Positions 8,306 to 15,987 of a DNA stretch of 33,367 nucleotides are shown here, one piece after another. The stretch spans positions 1 through 33,367 of the forward strand of contig JAQGHR010000125.1 of the NCBI GenBank assembly GCA_028291545.1, given 5' to 3'. The position numbers and the translations under genes were made by a program. The DNA comes from Planctomycetota bacterium. Lineage in GTDB: Bacteria; Planctomycetota; Planctomycetia; Isosphaerales; Isosphaeraceae. The stretch's first letter is position 1, and each line of letters begins with the position of its first letter. The notes under the pieces are model-generated. The model was not told where the DNA came from, searched no databases, and saw only the letters and a program-made list of their open reading frames with translations.

Positions 8306-8521
8306 TCACGGCGTCGGTTCCGAAACGGCCGGCTCGACGGATGCTTCGACACCGCGACCGGCGGCGTTCGCCCGACCCAGGAGCTCTTCTCGCAGGATCG
8401 TAACCTCTTGCGGGGCCTGGATCGCGAGTCGCACATTCTGGCCCGTGATCGAGGTGACGGTGATACGGATACCACCGGCGACCACGATCGACTCACGGAG
8501 CTTCCTGCTAAGTACCAGCAT
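8306..8521 (-). CDS. csrA: CsrA, carbon storage regulator (RNA-binding), 71 aa
   Basis: A dimeric RNA-binding protein that recognises GGA motifs in mRNA leaders and controls translation. The N-terminus MLVLSRKLRESIVV, the middle GIRITVTSITGQNVRLAIQAP and EVTILREEL match the CsrA beta-strand core, with R6 and the L4-R44-type RNA-contact positions (VRLAIQAP) present. The C-terminal tail after residue 52 is longer than in E. coli CsrA and looks disordered. ATG 8521 is preceded by TGAGGT five bases upstream. No fliW or flagellar gene is adjacent, so its antagonist, if any, lies elsewhere. Confidence 0.93.
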   Translation of the reverse strand: MLVLSRKLRESIVVAGGIRITVTSITGQNVRLAIQAPQEVTILREELLGRANAAGRGVEASVEPAVSEPTP

Positions 8522-8623
8522 GGCAACCTCATGGGGTGTTCTGGCCTGATGTCGCTTGCAGCCGTATGCCCTCGCCTGTCAAGGAATAATCTCGTAGTAC
8601 GCATGAATGCGCGCGCCAGATTG

Positions 8624-9262
8624 TCACGATCGTCCCGAATGGGACGCGGTACTCGAATCTGGTCGCCGCCGGTTTGGATGGCTGGGAACGTGTCGGGCTG
8701 CGCCGGCTCGACTCCAGCCATCCAGATTGGGAGCATTCGACCAGACGGACACACGCACGCCTCGCGAATACGCTGTCTCGATCGAACGGACGAGGGGCGC
8801 GTCGAGACTCGCTGGCGTGGGCAGGGACGCAAGGCGGCCTCGAAGGCCCGCCGGCAGATCGCCCAGAATCGCTTCGCAGGCCGTAACATCAAGCGTCATC
8901 GAGCCGGGAAAACGATCCACAATCCCGTCCAGACGATCCGCGAGCGTCCGTAATGCCGCATCAACTTGCGCATCGAATTCGGGACGATGGCTCGACGGGT
9001 TGGTCGTGCCGTCCGGATCCGGTGCGAAAAGGGTCTCGTCGACCGCCCGATAACAGGAGGTTTGGCGAGTTTGACGCGCTCGCGAGGCGTCGTCACATCG
9101 GGATGGCTCGTCCTCGATCCGCCCGACAGGGCAAGAGAAAATCGCGTCCGGGGTTGTGCTCCTGCGCGCGCTTTCCCTTTCCGAGGAGGATTGAAGGATG
9201 ATCGCGTGTGGGTGCGAGGAGTCCGACCGGTGGTCGGCAAGCCTCGGCCCGGGAATCGGCAT
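8624..9262 (-). CDS. Hypothetical protein, start uncertain
   Basis: A minus-strand frame of up to 212 codons lies upstream of csrA. The central part (PEFDAQVDAALRTLADRL, then DRFPGSMTLDVTACEAILG) looks protein-like, with amphipathic helices and good codon use. The first ~70 residues and the last ~30 do not. The real gene may start at GTG 8920 or ATG 8899 and be much shorter. No Shine-Dalgarno decides the start, and I recognise no family. Confidence 0.3.
   Translation of the reverse strand: MPIPGPRLADHRSDSSHPHAIILQSSSERESARRSTTPDAIFSCPVGRIEDEPSRCDDASRARQTRQTSCYRAVDETLFAPDPDGTTNPSSHRPEFDAQVDAALRTLADRLDGIVDRFPGSMTLDVTACEAILGDLPAGLRGRLASLPTPASLDAPLVRSIETAYSRGVRVSVWSNAPNLDGWSRAGAARHVPSHPNRRRPDSSTASHSGRS
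8675..8724. repeat. 11-bp perfect inverted repeat
   Basis: TGGATGGCTGG (8675-8685) and CCAGCCATCCA (8714-8724) are exact reverse complements separated by 28 bp. It lies near the 3' end of the doubtful minus-strand frame and 150 bp from csrA. It could be a terminator for that frame or a regulatory structure. Confidence 0.4.
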
Positions 9263-9269
9263 CGGCTGA
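9198..9269 (+). CDS. Possible 23-codon leader peptide upstream of the FHA gene
   Basis: ATG 9198 follows a strong GAGGAGG with an 8-base spacer, and the frame stops at TGA 9267-9269, 21 bp before the GTG of the FHA gene. The predicted peptide begins MIACGCEESDRW and ends GIGIG. Its ribosome binding site region and that of the FHA gene share the words GGATTGAAGG / GGGATTGAAGG, suggesting a local duplication. It could be a leader peptide that tunes translation of the next gene, or a chance frame. Confidence 0.35.
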   Translation: MIACGCEESDRWSASLGPGIGIG

Positions 9270-9290
9270 GGGATTGAAGGGGAGGGTAGT

Positions 9291-9566
9291 GTGCAGTTTC
9301 GACTGGTCTCACTTTATGGAGGGTCGGACATCGTCGTGGACGACGGGGCGTTGATCGTCGGCCGAGATCCGCGCTGCGACGCGCGGATCGAGTCGATGAA
9401 GGTCTCGCGCCGGCATTGCAGCCTGTCGCCGGAGGCTTGCGGGATCGTGATCCGCGACCTGGGGAGCACAAATGGGGTCCGCATCAACGGTGAGGCGGTC
9501 TGCTCGGGTCGTCTCCGGCCCGGCGATGAGCTGATGATCGCCGACGCGGCGTATGTCCTGAGATAG
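9291..9566 (+). CDS. Stand-alone FHA-domain protein, 91 aa
   Basis: A phosphothreonine-binding FHA domain with almost nothing else. GRDPRCDARIE gives the G-R motif that contacts phosphopeptide, then KVSRRHCSL (the S-R-x-H motif), and LGSTNGVRINGE (the S-T-N-G-x-x-V-N-G motif). It starts at GTG 9291, preceded by AAGGGGAGGG. It is expected to be a cytoplasmic adaptor that docks onto threonine-phosphorylated partners. The Ser/Thr kinase encoded 0.7 kb downstream is the obvious candidate source of such marks, but that pairing is inferred from position. Confidence 0.92.
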   Translation: MQFRLVSLYGGSDIVVDDGALIVGRDPRCDARIESMKVSRRHCSLSPEACGIVIRDLGSTNGVRINGEAVCSGRLRPGDELMIADAAYVLR

Positions 9567-9674
9567 GTCGCCGCTCTGGATCGGGGAGCAGGGAGACCGT
9601 CTAGGCAGGCCCAATGGGAGGCCCTTACAATCGGTTCTCCGGCGGCTCGTCAAACTCGATTCGAGGTCACGACC

Positions 9675-10307
9675 ATGGGTGAGGGCGAAGACATCGAGGC
9701 GATGCGCGACTCCCTTCGGAGGGGCGATCCTCGGGACCTGGCGGCCGTGTTCACGTCCTACCGCGACCGACTCCGAAGGATGGTCGAGTTCCGCCTCGAC
9801 GCTCGGCTGAAGGGGCGCGTGTCGACGTCGGACATCCTGCAGGAGGTTTACATCGACACCCTCAAGCGCCTGCCTCACTACCAGGCCGACCCGGACGTGC
9901 CGTTCTTCATCTGGCTCCGCTCGGTCACGATCCAGCGGCTCATCGACGTCCATCGCCAGCACCTGGGCGCCAGGGCGAGAGACGCCGCGAGGGAGCGGCG
10001 GCTGGCACACGGCGGGATCGACGCCAGCTCGGAGAAGATGGCCGAATTGATGGGTGACCTCACCTCGCCGAGCGGGGCGGCTCGCCGGGTCGAGACCATC
10101 GCGCTGGTACGCGAAGCCCTCGATCGGCTGGAGCCGACCGATCGCGAGGTGCTCGCGCTCCGCCATTTCGAGGAACTGAGCAATCGCGAGGTCGCCGCGG
10201 CGCTCGGGATTCAGACAGCGGCCGCCAGCAAGCGATACGTCCGCGCCATCGAGCGACTCAAGGAATCCCTGGAACGACAGCCGGGGTTCGGGGAGGAGAC
10301 GGGATGA
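9675..10307 (+). CDS. ECF-type RNA polymerase sigma factor, 210 aa
   Basis: Directs RNA polymerase to a specific promoter set. Region 2 spans about residues 22-100 (TSDILQEVYIDTLKRL, then FFIWLRSVTIQRLIDVHR, the -10 recognition helix). Region 4 spans about 148-200 (LEPTDREVLALRHFEELSNREVAAALGI, the -35 binding HTH). The long basic linker and length are typical of planctomycete ECF groups encoded beside Ser/Thr kinases. Its stop overlaps the start of the kinase gene as ATGA, indicating translational coupling. No anti-sigma gene is adjacent, so the kinase may control it, as proposed for such planctomycete ECF groups. This is an inference. Confidence 0.93.
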   Translation: MGEGEDIEAMRDSLRRGDPRDLAAVFTSYRDRLRRMVEFRLDARLKGRVSTSDILQEVYIDTLKRLPHYQADPDVPFFIWLRSVTIQRLIDVHRQHLGARARDAARERRLAHGGIDASSEKMAELMGDLTSPSGAARRVETIALVREALDRLEPTDREVLALRHFEELSNREVAAALGIQTAAASKRYVRAIERLKESLERQPGFGEETG

Positions 10308-12652
10308 GCGAGGCACGATCCCTGGACGACACGACCGACAACCGTGCTGGCGTCGATATCGACCCGAGCGACCCGTTCGATCGCCTGGCCGAGGAGTTTG
10401 CCGATCGTTGCCGCCGCGGCGACGCCCCCTCGATCGCCGAGTACGAGACCCGATACCCCGAGCATGCGGAGAGGATTCGCAAGCTGCTGCCGACGGTCGC
10501 GATGATGGAGCAGTTGAAGCGTGGCACGCAGAGCACCCAGGAGTTCCACGCCATCCGGCCAATGCCCGAGCGCCTGGGCGAGTTTCGCGTCCTCCGCGAG
10601 TTGGGGCGGGGTGGCATGGGGGTGGTGTACGAGGCCGTCCAGGAGTCGCTCGGCCGGCACGTTGCCCTCAAGGTCGTCCCTTACGTTCATCTCGACGCCC
10701 GGAAGCTCCAGCGATTCCAGCGCGAGGCGGAGGCCGTCGCCCAGTTGCACCACACCAACATCGTGCCCATCTTCGCCGTGGGCGAGCACGAAGGCCTACC
10801 GTATTACGCCATGCAGTACATCCGCGGCAACGGCCTCGATGTGCTGCTGGGCCGATGGCGAGAGGGGAAATCGGCGCGCCGGGACGATCGGGCGAGGGTC
10901 ATCGCGAGGATCGGGAAGCAGGCCGCCGAGGCTCTCCAGTACGCCCACGATCAGGGCGTCCTTCACCGGGACATCAAACCCGCGAATCTGCTCATGGACG
11001 AGCAGCAGACCGTTTGGATCACGGATTTCGGGCTGGCGAAGCTCGCCGGTTTGGAAGACCTGACCGCGTCGGGCGACGTCATCGGCACGTTGCGCTATCT
11101 CGCACCAGAGGCCCTGCGTGGCGAGACCGGTCCGCGCAGCGATGTCTACAGCCTGGGCCTCACCCTGTACGAGTTGCTCACGCTCAGTGCCCCTTTCGGC
11201 GATCTGACGCCGAGCGAGCTGTTACGGCAGGTTGGTGAGGGGCAGCTCCCCCGCCCACGACGACTCGATCCCACCATCCCCGGCGACCTGGAGACGATCG
11301 TCCTGAAGGCGACCGCCCGGGAGCCCGATCATCGCTACGCGACGGCCGGTGCCCTGGCGGACGACCTACGATGCTTCCTCGAAGATCGCCCGATCCAGGC
11401 CCGGAGAGCGACGGCCGTCGAGCGAGCCTGGCGCTGGAGCCGCCGCAATCGCCTGACCGCCGCCCTGTTCGCGACGGCCGCCGCATCGGTGATGTTCGCC
11501 GCGGTCGTCGGCTGGGTCGGTTACGCTAGCACCAAGACGGCCCTCAGCGGCGAGTCGATCCGGCGACACGAGGCCGAGGCCGCGACGAAGAGGGCCGATG
11601 AAAACGTTGCGCTCTCGCTCGAAGTCTTCGCAGAGCTGTTCAACAAGCTCTCCCCCAGAGGAGATCCGTTCCCTCCTCCGACCGGCCGCGCACAACCCCC
11701 ACGCGACCCGGCGTCGGGGCGCCGTCCAGGTCCACTGCCGGATGGTTCGACCGGCCGGCGGCCACTACCCGCACTGAGCCAGGGGGTGAGGAACCCCTTC
11801 GCGAAGTCGTCCGCTCCGCAGGGGGAGCCCGACGGGCCGCCTCGACGTGGAGGCTCCCAGGATAACGCCGTGTTGCTCCAGAGCATCCTGACATTTTACG
11901 ATCGCTTCGCGCGGCGCAACGAAGCCGAACCGAGGCTCCAGGGCGAGGCGGCCTGGGCCTATTTCAAGGTCGGTCTACTCTACGAACATCTCGGCCGCGC
12001 CCGGGACGCGGAGGAGGCGATCTCGCACGCCAGCGGCATGCTTGAAGATCTGATCAAACGCTTTCCGAGCGTCGCCGGCTACCGATCCAAGCTCGTCGAG
12101 ATCATCATCATGGTCGAGCCATGGTCGGCCGACCCCGCCGCGCTCCAACGATTGGAGGACCGCCTCCTGCGGGCGCGGGCGATCATCGACGGCCTCGTCG
12201 CGGAGTCCCCCGAGAACCCGGCGTACATCGAGGCGCAGATCCACGTTTACGCGAAGCTCGGCGTGGTCTTTCAACGGAGGAATCGGCCGGACGAGGCCGA
12301 GGCGTCCTATCGCCGGGCGATCGCCATCACGGGGGCGCGCCTCGAACGTTCGCCCGCGGACGATCGTGCCCGGACCGATCGGGCGGACATTCGCGAGGAC
12401 CTCGCCGCGCTCCAGCTCGATCACGGCCGACGCGACGAGGCGAAGCAGCTCCTCGAAGAGGCTGAGGGCGACTTGACATCCCTTGGGAAGGATATGTCCA
12501 GCGATCTCTCCATCGCCGACCGCTACTTGCTTCTGGCCGAGGACTTCCGACGACTTGGCAAGGACGAACACGCCGTCGAGTTGAGCCGCCGCGCCGAGGA
12601 GATTCGAGCGATGCCGCGGCCGCAAGTGCGCGGGCTCGGATCGCCGCGTTGA
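10304..12652 (+). CDS. Membrane Ser/Thr protein kinase (PknB-like) with long C-terminal tail, 782 aa
   Basis: A eukaryotic-type Ser/Thr kinase. Residues 1-90 resemble the short N-terminal region of planctomycete ECF-linked kinases (RYPEHAERIRKLLP). The kinase domain (about 94-360) has the glycine loop GRGGMGVVYE (101-110), Lys123 in VALKVV, HRDIKPANLL (221-230) with Asp223, DFG 241-243 and the APE motif at 267-269. One membrane segment (about 385-408) follows. The outer part has a Pro-rich linker (about 445-500) and helical repeats from about 515 on that look TPR-like (DEAEASYRRAI). All catalytic residues are present. It overlaps the sigma-factor gene by ATGA, so the two are co-expressed, and likely substrates are that sigma factor and partners of the FHA protein. 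Confidence 0.93.
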   Translation: MSEARSLDDTTDNRAGVDIDPSDPFDRLAEEFADRCRRGDAPSIAEYETRYPEHAERIRKLLPTVAMMEQLKRGTQSTQEFHAIRPMPERLGEFRVLRELGRGGMGVVYEAVQESLGRHVALKVVPYVHLDARKLQRFQREAEAVAQLHHTNIVPIFAVGEHEGLPYYAMQYIRGNGLDVLLGRWREGKSARRDDRARVIARIGKQAAEALQYAHDQGVLHRDIKPANLLMDEQQTVWITDFGLAKLAGLEDLTASGDVIGTLRYLAPEALRGETGPRSDVYSLGLTLYELLTLSAPFGDLTPSELLRQVGEGQLPRPRRLDPTIPGDLETIVLKATAREPDHRYATAGALADDLRCFLEDRPIQARRATAVERAWRWSRRNRLTAALFATAAASVMFAAVVGWVGYASTKTALSGESIRRHEAEAATKRADENVALSLEVFAELFNKLSPRGDPFPPPTGRAQPPRDPASGRRPGPLPDGSTGRRPLPALSQGVRNPFAKSSAPQGEPDGPPRRGGSQDNAVLLQSILTFYDRFARRNEAEPRLQGEAAWAYFKVGLLYEHLGRARDAEEAISHASGMLEDLIKRFPSVAGYRSKLVEIIIMVEPWSADPAALQRLEDRLLRARAIIDGLVAESPENPAYIEAQIHVYAKLGVVFQRRNRPDEAEASYRRAIAITGARLERSPADDRARTDRADIREDLAALQLDHGRRDEAKQLLEEAEGDLTSLGKDMSSDLSIADRYLLLAEDFRRLGKDEHAVELSRRAEEIRAMPRPQVRGLGSPR

Positions 12653-12656
12653 TCGC

Positions 12657-13531
12657 ATGGAGGCGATCATTCTCGCTGGCGGCGGGACAATTCTTTTCGC
12701 CCCAGGTGTCTCCGAGCGAGGTCGCTGCACGTTATTCGGTGAGATCACTCATCTGACAGGTCGCATCCTCGACACCAAGGGCAACCCGATCAAGGACGCG
12801 ACCATCGAGATCTGGCGGTGCGACGCCAACCAAGTCTACATCCACACCGGCGACTGCAACCAGCAGAAGGGCCAGCAGGACAAGAACTTCCAGGGCGTCG
12901 GATGGTTCACGACGGGGGCCACCGGCGAGTACCACTTCCGCAGGATCAAGCCGGTCCCCTATCCCGGCCGACCCGCGCCTCACATCCACTTCAAGTATGC
13001 AAAACGGCCATGCGGCGGGGGCGCCGCCCCATCGAAGTCGGCCGACGTCGACGATCTGGTTTCGCGAATGATGGCGTTCGACCAAGACCAGAGCGGGACG
13101 TTGACCAGGGCCGAAATCACCGACGAGCGGCTGCACCGCCTGTTCGACCGGGCCGACGCCAACAAGGACGGCCCGATCACGAAGGCCGAGCTGACCGCGT
13201 TGGCAGAGAAAGCGCACGTCGAGGATCGCGGTGGGCCCAGAGGCGGCCCCGGAGGTCCAAGAGGAACCGGCGGCCCTCGACCGGGTGAGTCCACGCGCCG
13301 ATGTTCCGGCAGCGACTGGGCCTCTCCGACGATCCACCGAAGGAGCTTGATGTCCTCCAGAAGGAGGTCGATTCCAGGCTCGCGAAGATCCTCGGTGACC
13401 CTCAGAGGGCGCAGTTGAAGCATAAGCGCGAACGAGGCCCCGGCGGGATCGCGCGTCCCCGCGACGGGCCTCCGCGTAGCCGGACGGGCGCGGACGGAGA
13501 AGGTCCTCCTCCTCCCGATCGGCTGAATTGA
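12657..13531 (+). pseudogene. Frameshifted chimera: intradiol dioxygenase core joined to EF-hand protein
   Basis: From ATG 12657 the frame has about 28 unrecognisable residues, then an intradiol ring-cleavage dioxygenase core (HLTGRILDTKGNPIKDATIE to APHIHFK, about 32-112) that keeps the four iron-ligand positions, Tyr61, Tyr102, His109 and His111. The usual N- and C-terminal parts are missing. It switches at about residue 120 to a planctomycete EF-hand protein with two canonical loops (142-153 and 167-178) and a Gly/Pro-rich linker. Near 13,287 the frame breaks. The expected tail (MFRQRLGLSDD, LQKEVDSRLAKILGD, RERGPGG) continues in another frame from 13,301 to 13,531. One extra G near 13,286-13,288 would restore it. 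It lies 4 bp after the kinase gene. I take it as a recombination remnant. Confidence 0.7.
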
Positions 13532-14059
13532 ACGCTGCACCACGACGGTAAGCCAGGTCGCGGCCGACGGGCGGGAACGGTCCCCTGAGGGCACCATTCC
13601 CGCCCATCGGCCGTCATGACCGGCGAGTCTGGATCGGCTCCTCCCTCGCGCTGCCGGCTGGACGATCGACAGGCGGCATGGCGAGTCATGGAGGATTCGC
13701 CGACCGCTCGGAGGCATTTTCCGAAATATTTGCGCGCGCTTGTTGCCTGATTGCTTGATTGCTTTATGGCACTTGTCCCCGAGCTTTCACTGACTGCGGC
13801 TTGTCGTTGCGTGAGCGGTTCCGCCGGCCGCTTCCCGGTCTGAACCGGTCCGGGAATTCCGTGAGTCATCATCCGATCGAGTGACCTCTGCGTTCGCCGC
13901 ACGCGGCCAGGTTTGGCGTCGATCCGCGCCGGTCGTGTCCCTTCGAGGAACCGCCGGCCCGAATTTGCTGGAGCGGCGACACGCTGGCAACCCATCGTCG
14001 GTCGTTCCCGTCCCGTCCGATCTCGTCCCACACCGCGAATCCACACCAGGACGTTCACC
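13532..14059. other. 528-bp intergenic region before the S53 protease gene
   Basis: No convincing gene is seen. A lower-GC patch at about 13,710-13,775 contains a short direct repeat (TGATTGCT twice) and is the likeliest promoter region for the protease gene. Long open frames here are products of GC-rich sequence and lack ribosome binding sites. Confidence 0.45.
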
Positions 14060-15352
14060 ATGAGTCGACCAAGCCGACGCGCCCTCCGTCCGCACCTCGA
14101 TCGCCTCGATAATCGGTGCCTCCTCTCGGGGTTGACACCCCAACTTGTCAAACATGCCTATAATTTGGATTCAATCAAATTCACCGCGAACGGTCAGACC
14201 ATCCAGGGGAACGGGAGCGGCCAGACGATCGCGGTGGTCGTGGCATACCACGACCCGAACCTCGCCTCGGACCTGATGACGTTCGACCGAGCTTACGGGC
14301 TCTCCGACCCGACATTGACCCAGGTGAACCAGGCTGGCGCGGCGACGAACGATGGCTGGGCTGGCGAGGAGGCCCTGGACGTGGAGTGGGCGCATGCGAT
14401 CGCGCCCGGGGCCAATATCGTCGTTGTCGAGGCGCGAACCGACAGCTTCAATGACATGATGACGGCGGTCAACACCGCGAAGAATCTGCCCGGCGTCTCG
14501 GTCGTCTCGATGAGCTGGGGCATGAGCGAGTTTCGCGCCGAGACGTCCTACGACAGCATCTTCACGACCCCGGCCGGGCACACGGGCATCACGTTCGTGG
14601 CTGCGAGCGGCGACTCCGGCTCCGCAGCCGGTGCCGAGTGGCCGTCGTCGTCGCCGAACGTCCTTTCGGTCGGGGGAACGTCGCTGTTCGTCGGGGCCGG
14701 AAGCACCTACGCGGGCGAGTCGGCCTGGTCGGGCAGCGGCGGAGGAGTCAGCCTCTACGAGGCGGAGCCCGCGTACCAGCGAGGCGTGCAGACGAGCGGA
14801 CGCCGGACCAGTCCGGACGTGGCCTTCGACGCGAACCCGTCCACGGGCGTCTCGGTGTATGTGACCAGCCCCTCGACCGGTCGGGGCTCTTGGCAGGTCT
14901 ACGGCGGCACCAGCCTGGGTGCCCCGGCCTGGGCGGGGATCATGGCGATCGTCAATCAGGGCCGCGCGACCGCGGGCCTGGGGACGCTGAATGGGGCCAC
15001 CCAGACCCTGCCGGCGCTCTACGCCCTGCCGTCGAGCGACTTCCACAAGACCGGCAGCCTCACGACGACCGGACTCGGGACGCCCAACGGGGCCTCCCTC
15101 GTCAACGACCTTGCGTTCGGCGTGGGTGGCTCGGGTGTCACGGTTGCATCCACCACGAGCAGCACTGCCTCGACGACCACCACGACCGGCAACCAGGCCG
15201 TTACCACGGTCCACAGAAAACGCCACAAGCGGAAGCTCGCGCACGTCGCAAGTGCGGCTGTCGATGCAACCTCGGCCCACAATCGATCGAATCCGGCTCA
15301 GGCCCTCCTTGCGATCGACCGGGCACTCGCGGATTTGACTCGGGTCTCCTGA
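14060..15352 (+). CDS. Secreted sedolisin-like serine-carboxyl protease (S53), 430 aa
   Basis: A predicted endopeptidase of the sedolisin family, acting outside the cytoplasm. The N-terminus RPHLDRLDNRCLLSG is a variant of the LE.LE.R.LLS motif found on planctomycete exported proteins, which supports ATG 14060. Catalytic residues by motif are Glu103 and Asp107 in GEEALDVEW, Asp185 in SGDSG and Ser285 in GGTSLGAP. Two features are unusual. There is no activation prodomain, as the catalytic domain starts within 30 residues. The usual calcium-binding stretch before TGLGTPNG is shortened (SDFHKTGSLTT), lacking the D-I/V-T-x-G loop. The tail (about 365-400) is Ser/Thr-rich and then basic (HRKRHKRK). 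Confidence 0.88.
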   Translation: MSRPSRRALRPHLDRLDNRCLLSGLTPQLVKHAYNLDSIKFTANGQTIQGNGSGQTIAVVVAYHDPNLASDLMTFDRAYGLSDPTLTQVNQAGAATNDGWAGEEALDVEWAHAIAPGANIVVVEARTDSFNDMMTAVNTAKNLPGVSVVSMSWGMSEFRAETSYDSIFTTPAGHTGITFVAASGDSGSAAGAEWPSSSPNVLSVGGTSLFVGAGSTYAGESAWSGSGGGVSLYEAEPAYQRGVQTSGRRTSPDVAFDANPSTGVSVYVTSPSTGRGSWQVYGGTSLGAPAWAGIMAIVNQGRATAGLGTLNGATQTLPALYALPSSDFHKTGSLTTTGLGTPNGASLVNDLAFGVGGSGVTVASTTSSTASTTTTTGNQAVTTVHRKRHKRKLAHVASAAVDATSAHNRSNPAQALLAIDRALADLTRVS

Positions 15353-15783
15353 TCGTCGGTGAACTCGGTTGTCCGTTACTTCCAATCGGCTACTATGAAA
15401 AGGGGCTCAAGTGGATCGCCGGGTCGACGATAACTCGCACATTTGCTGGTCTCTGGACGCCGCGAAGCGGCATGACGACTAAGATTATTTAGCTCGTTCC
15501 CAAGTTCGGGCATCCGGTCGAAAGCGTGAGTGTCATGGATCCCGCGGGACGACTTCCGATTTTCCCCACTCAACCTCGACCCGTTCGCCTGCCTTCCCAG
15601 CCCACAGGGCAGCTCGACGAATTGCTGCCGGACGTCGGATTCACATTGCACCCCTTTGCATGACGCATGTTAGCCGCCTGAATCGGCATCCGAGGGCATG
15701 AGGTTGGAGGCAACCTTTCTGGGCATGGACAGCGATAGGCTCACAGGCCCACCACGTTCCGGTCCGACGGTCGCCCCAGCCAG
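15353..15783. other. Intergenic region after the S53 protease gene
   Basis: A small hairpin GCCGC-GAA-GCGGC near 15,459-15,471, followed by an A/T-rich stretch, may terminate the protease transcript. A 91-codon minus-strand frame at 15,376-15,651 has poor codon use and no family resemblance. Nothing else is supported. Confidence 0.4.
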
Positions 15784-15813
15784 TTAAATGCATGCGAGCG
15801 TACATGCAATTAA
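15784..15813. promoter_or_regulatory. Operator-like inverted repeat upstream of lon
   Basis: TTAAATGCATG (15784-15794) and CATGCAATTAA (15803-15813) are reverse complements at 10 of 11 positions around an 8-bp spacer, in the only A/T-rich stretch between the S53 gene and lon. It is not the CIRCE element. It could be the binding site of a dimeric regulator of lon. The inference rests on symmetry and position only. Confidence 0.4.
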
Positions 15814-15987
15814 TATTGAGCTTTCACGAGAATCCCGCGAACCCTTGACGGGCCGGTATCGTTATATGGGATGAGCAAGAAACTTCCGAAACCCTACGTT
15901 GACAGGAAATCACTTGCCCGGACGCACGAGAAGGACAAACCACTCGGGCGTGCCTCGGATTCGGCATCCAAGAGAAGGGGCCCAACC

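Noticed and set aside
7733..8953. 406-codon plus-strand frame across the csrA region
   Set aside because: It runs antisense to csrA, is Arg/Ser/Gly-rich, and has no ribosome binding site or domain.
14171..15385. 404-codon minus-strand frame opposite the S53 protease
   Set aside because: The plus-strand catalytic motifs are unambiguous, and the opposite frame has no family resemblance.
15845..15870. TTGACG and TATATG as a promoter directly before an ATG at 15871
   Set aside because: The spacing of about 11-12 bp is too short for a sigma-70 promoter, and ATG 15988 has a better ribosome binding site and the usual Lon N-terminus.
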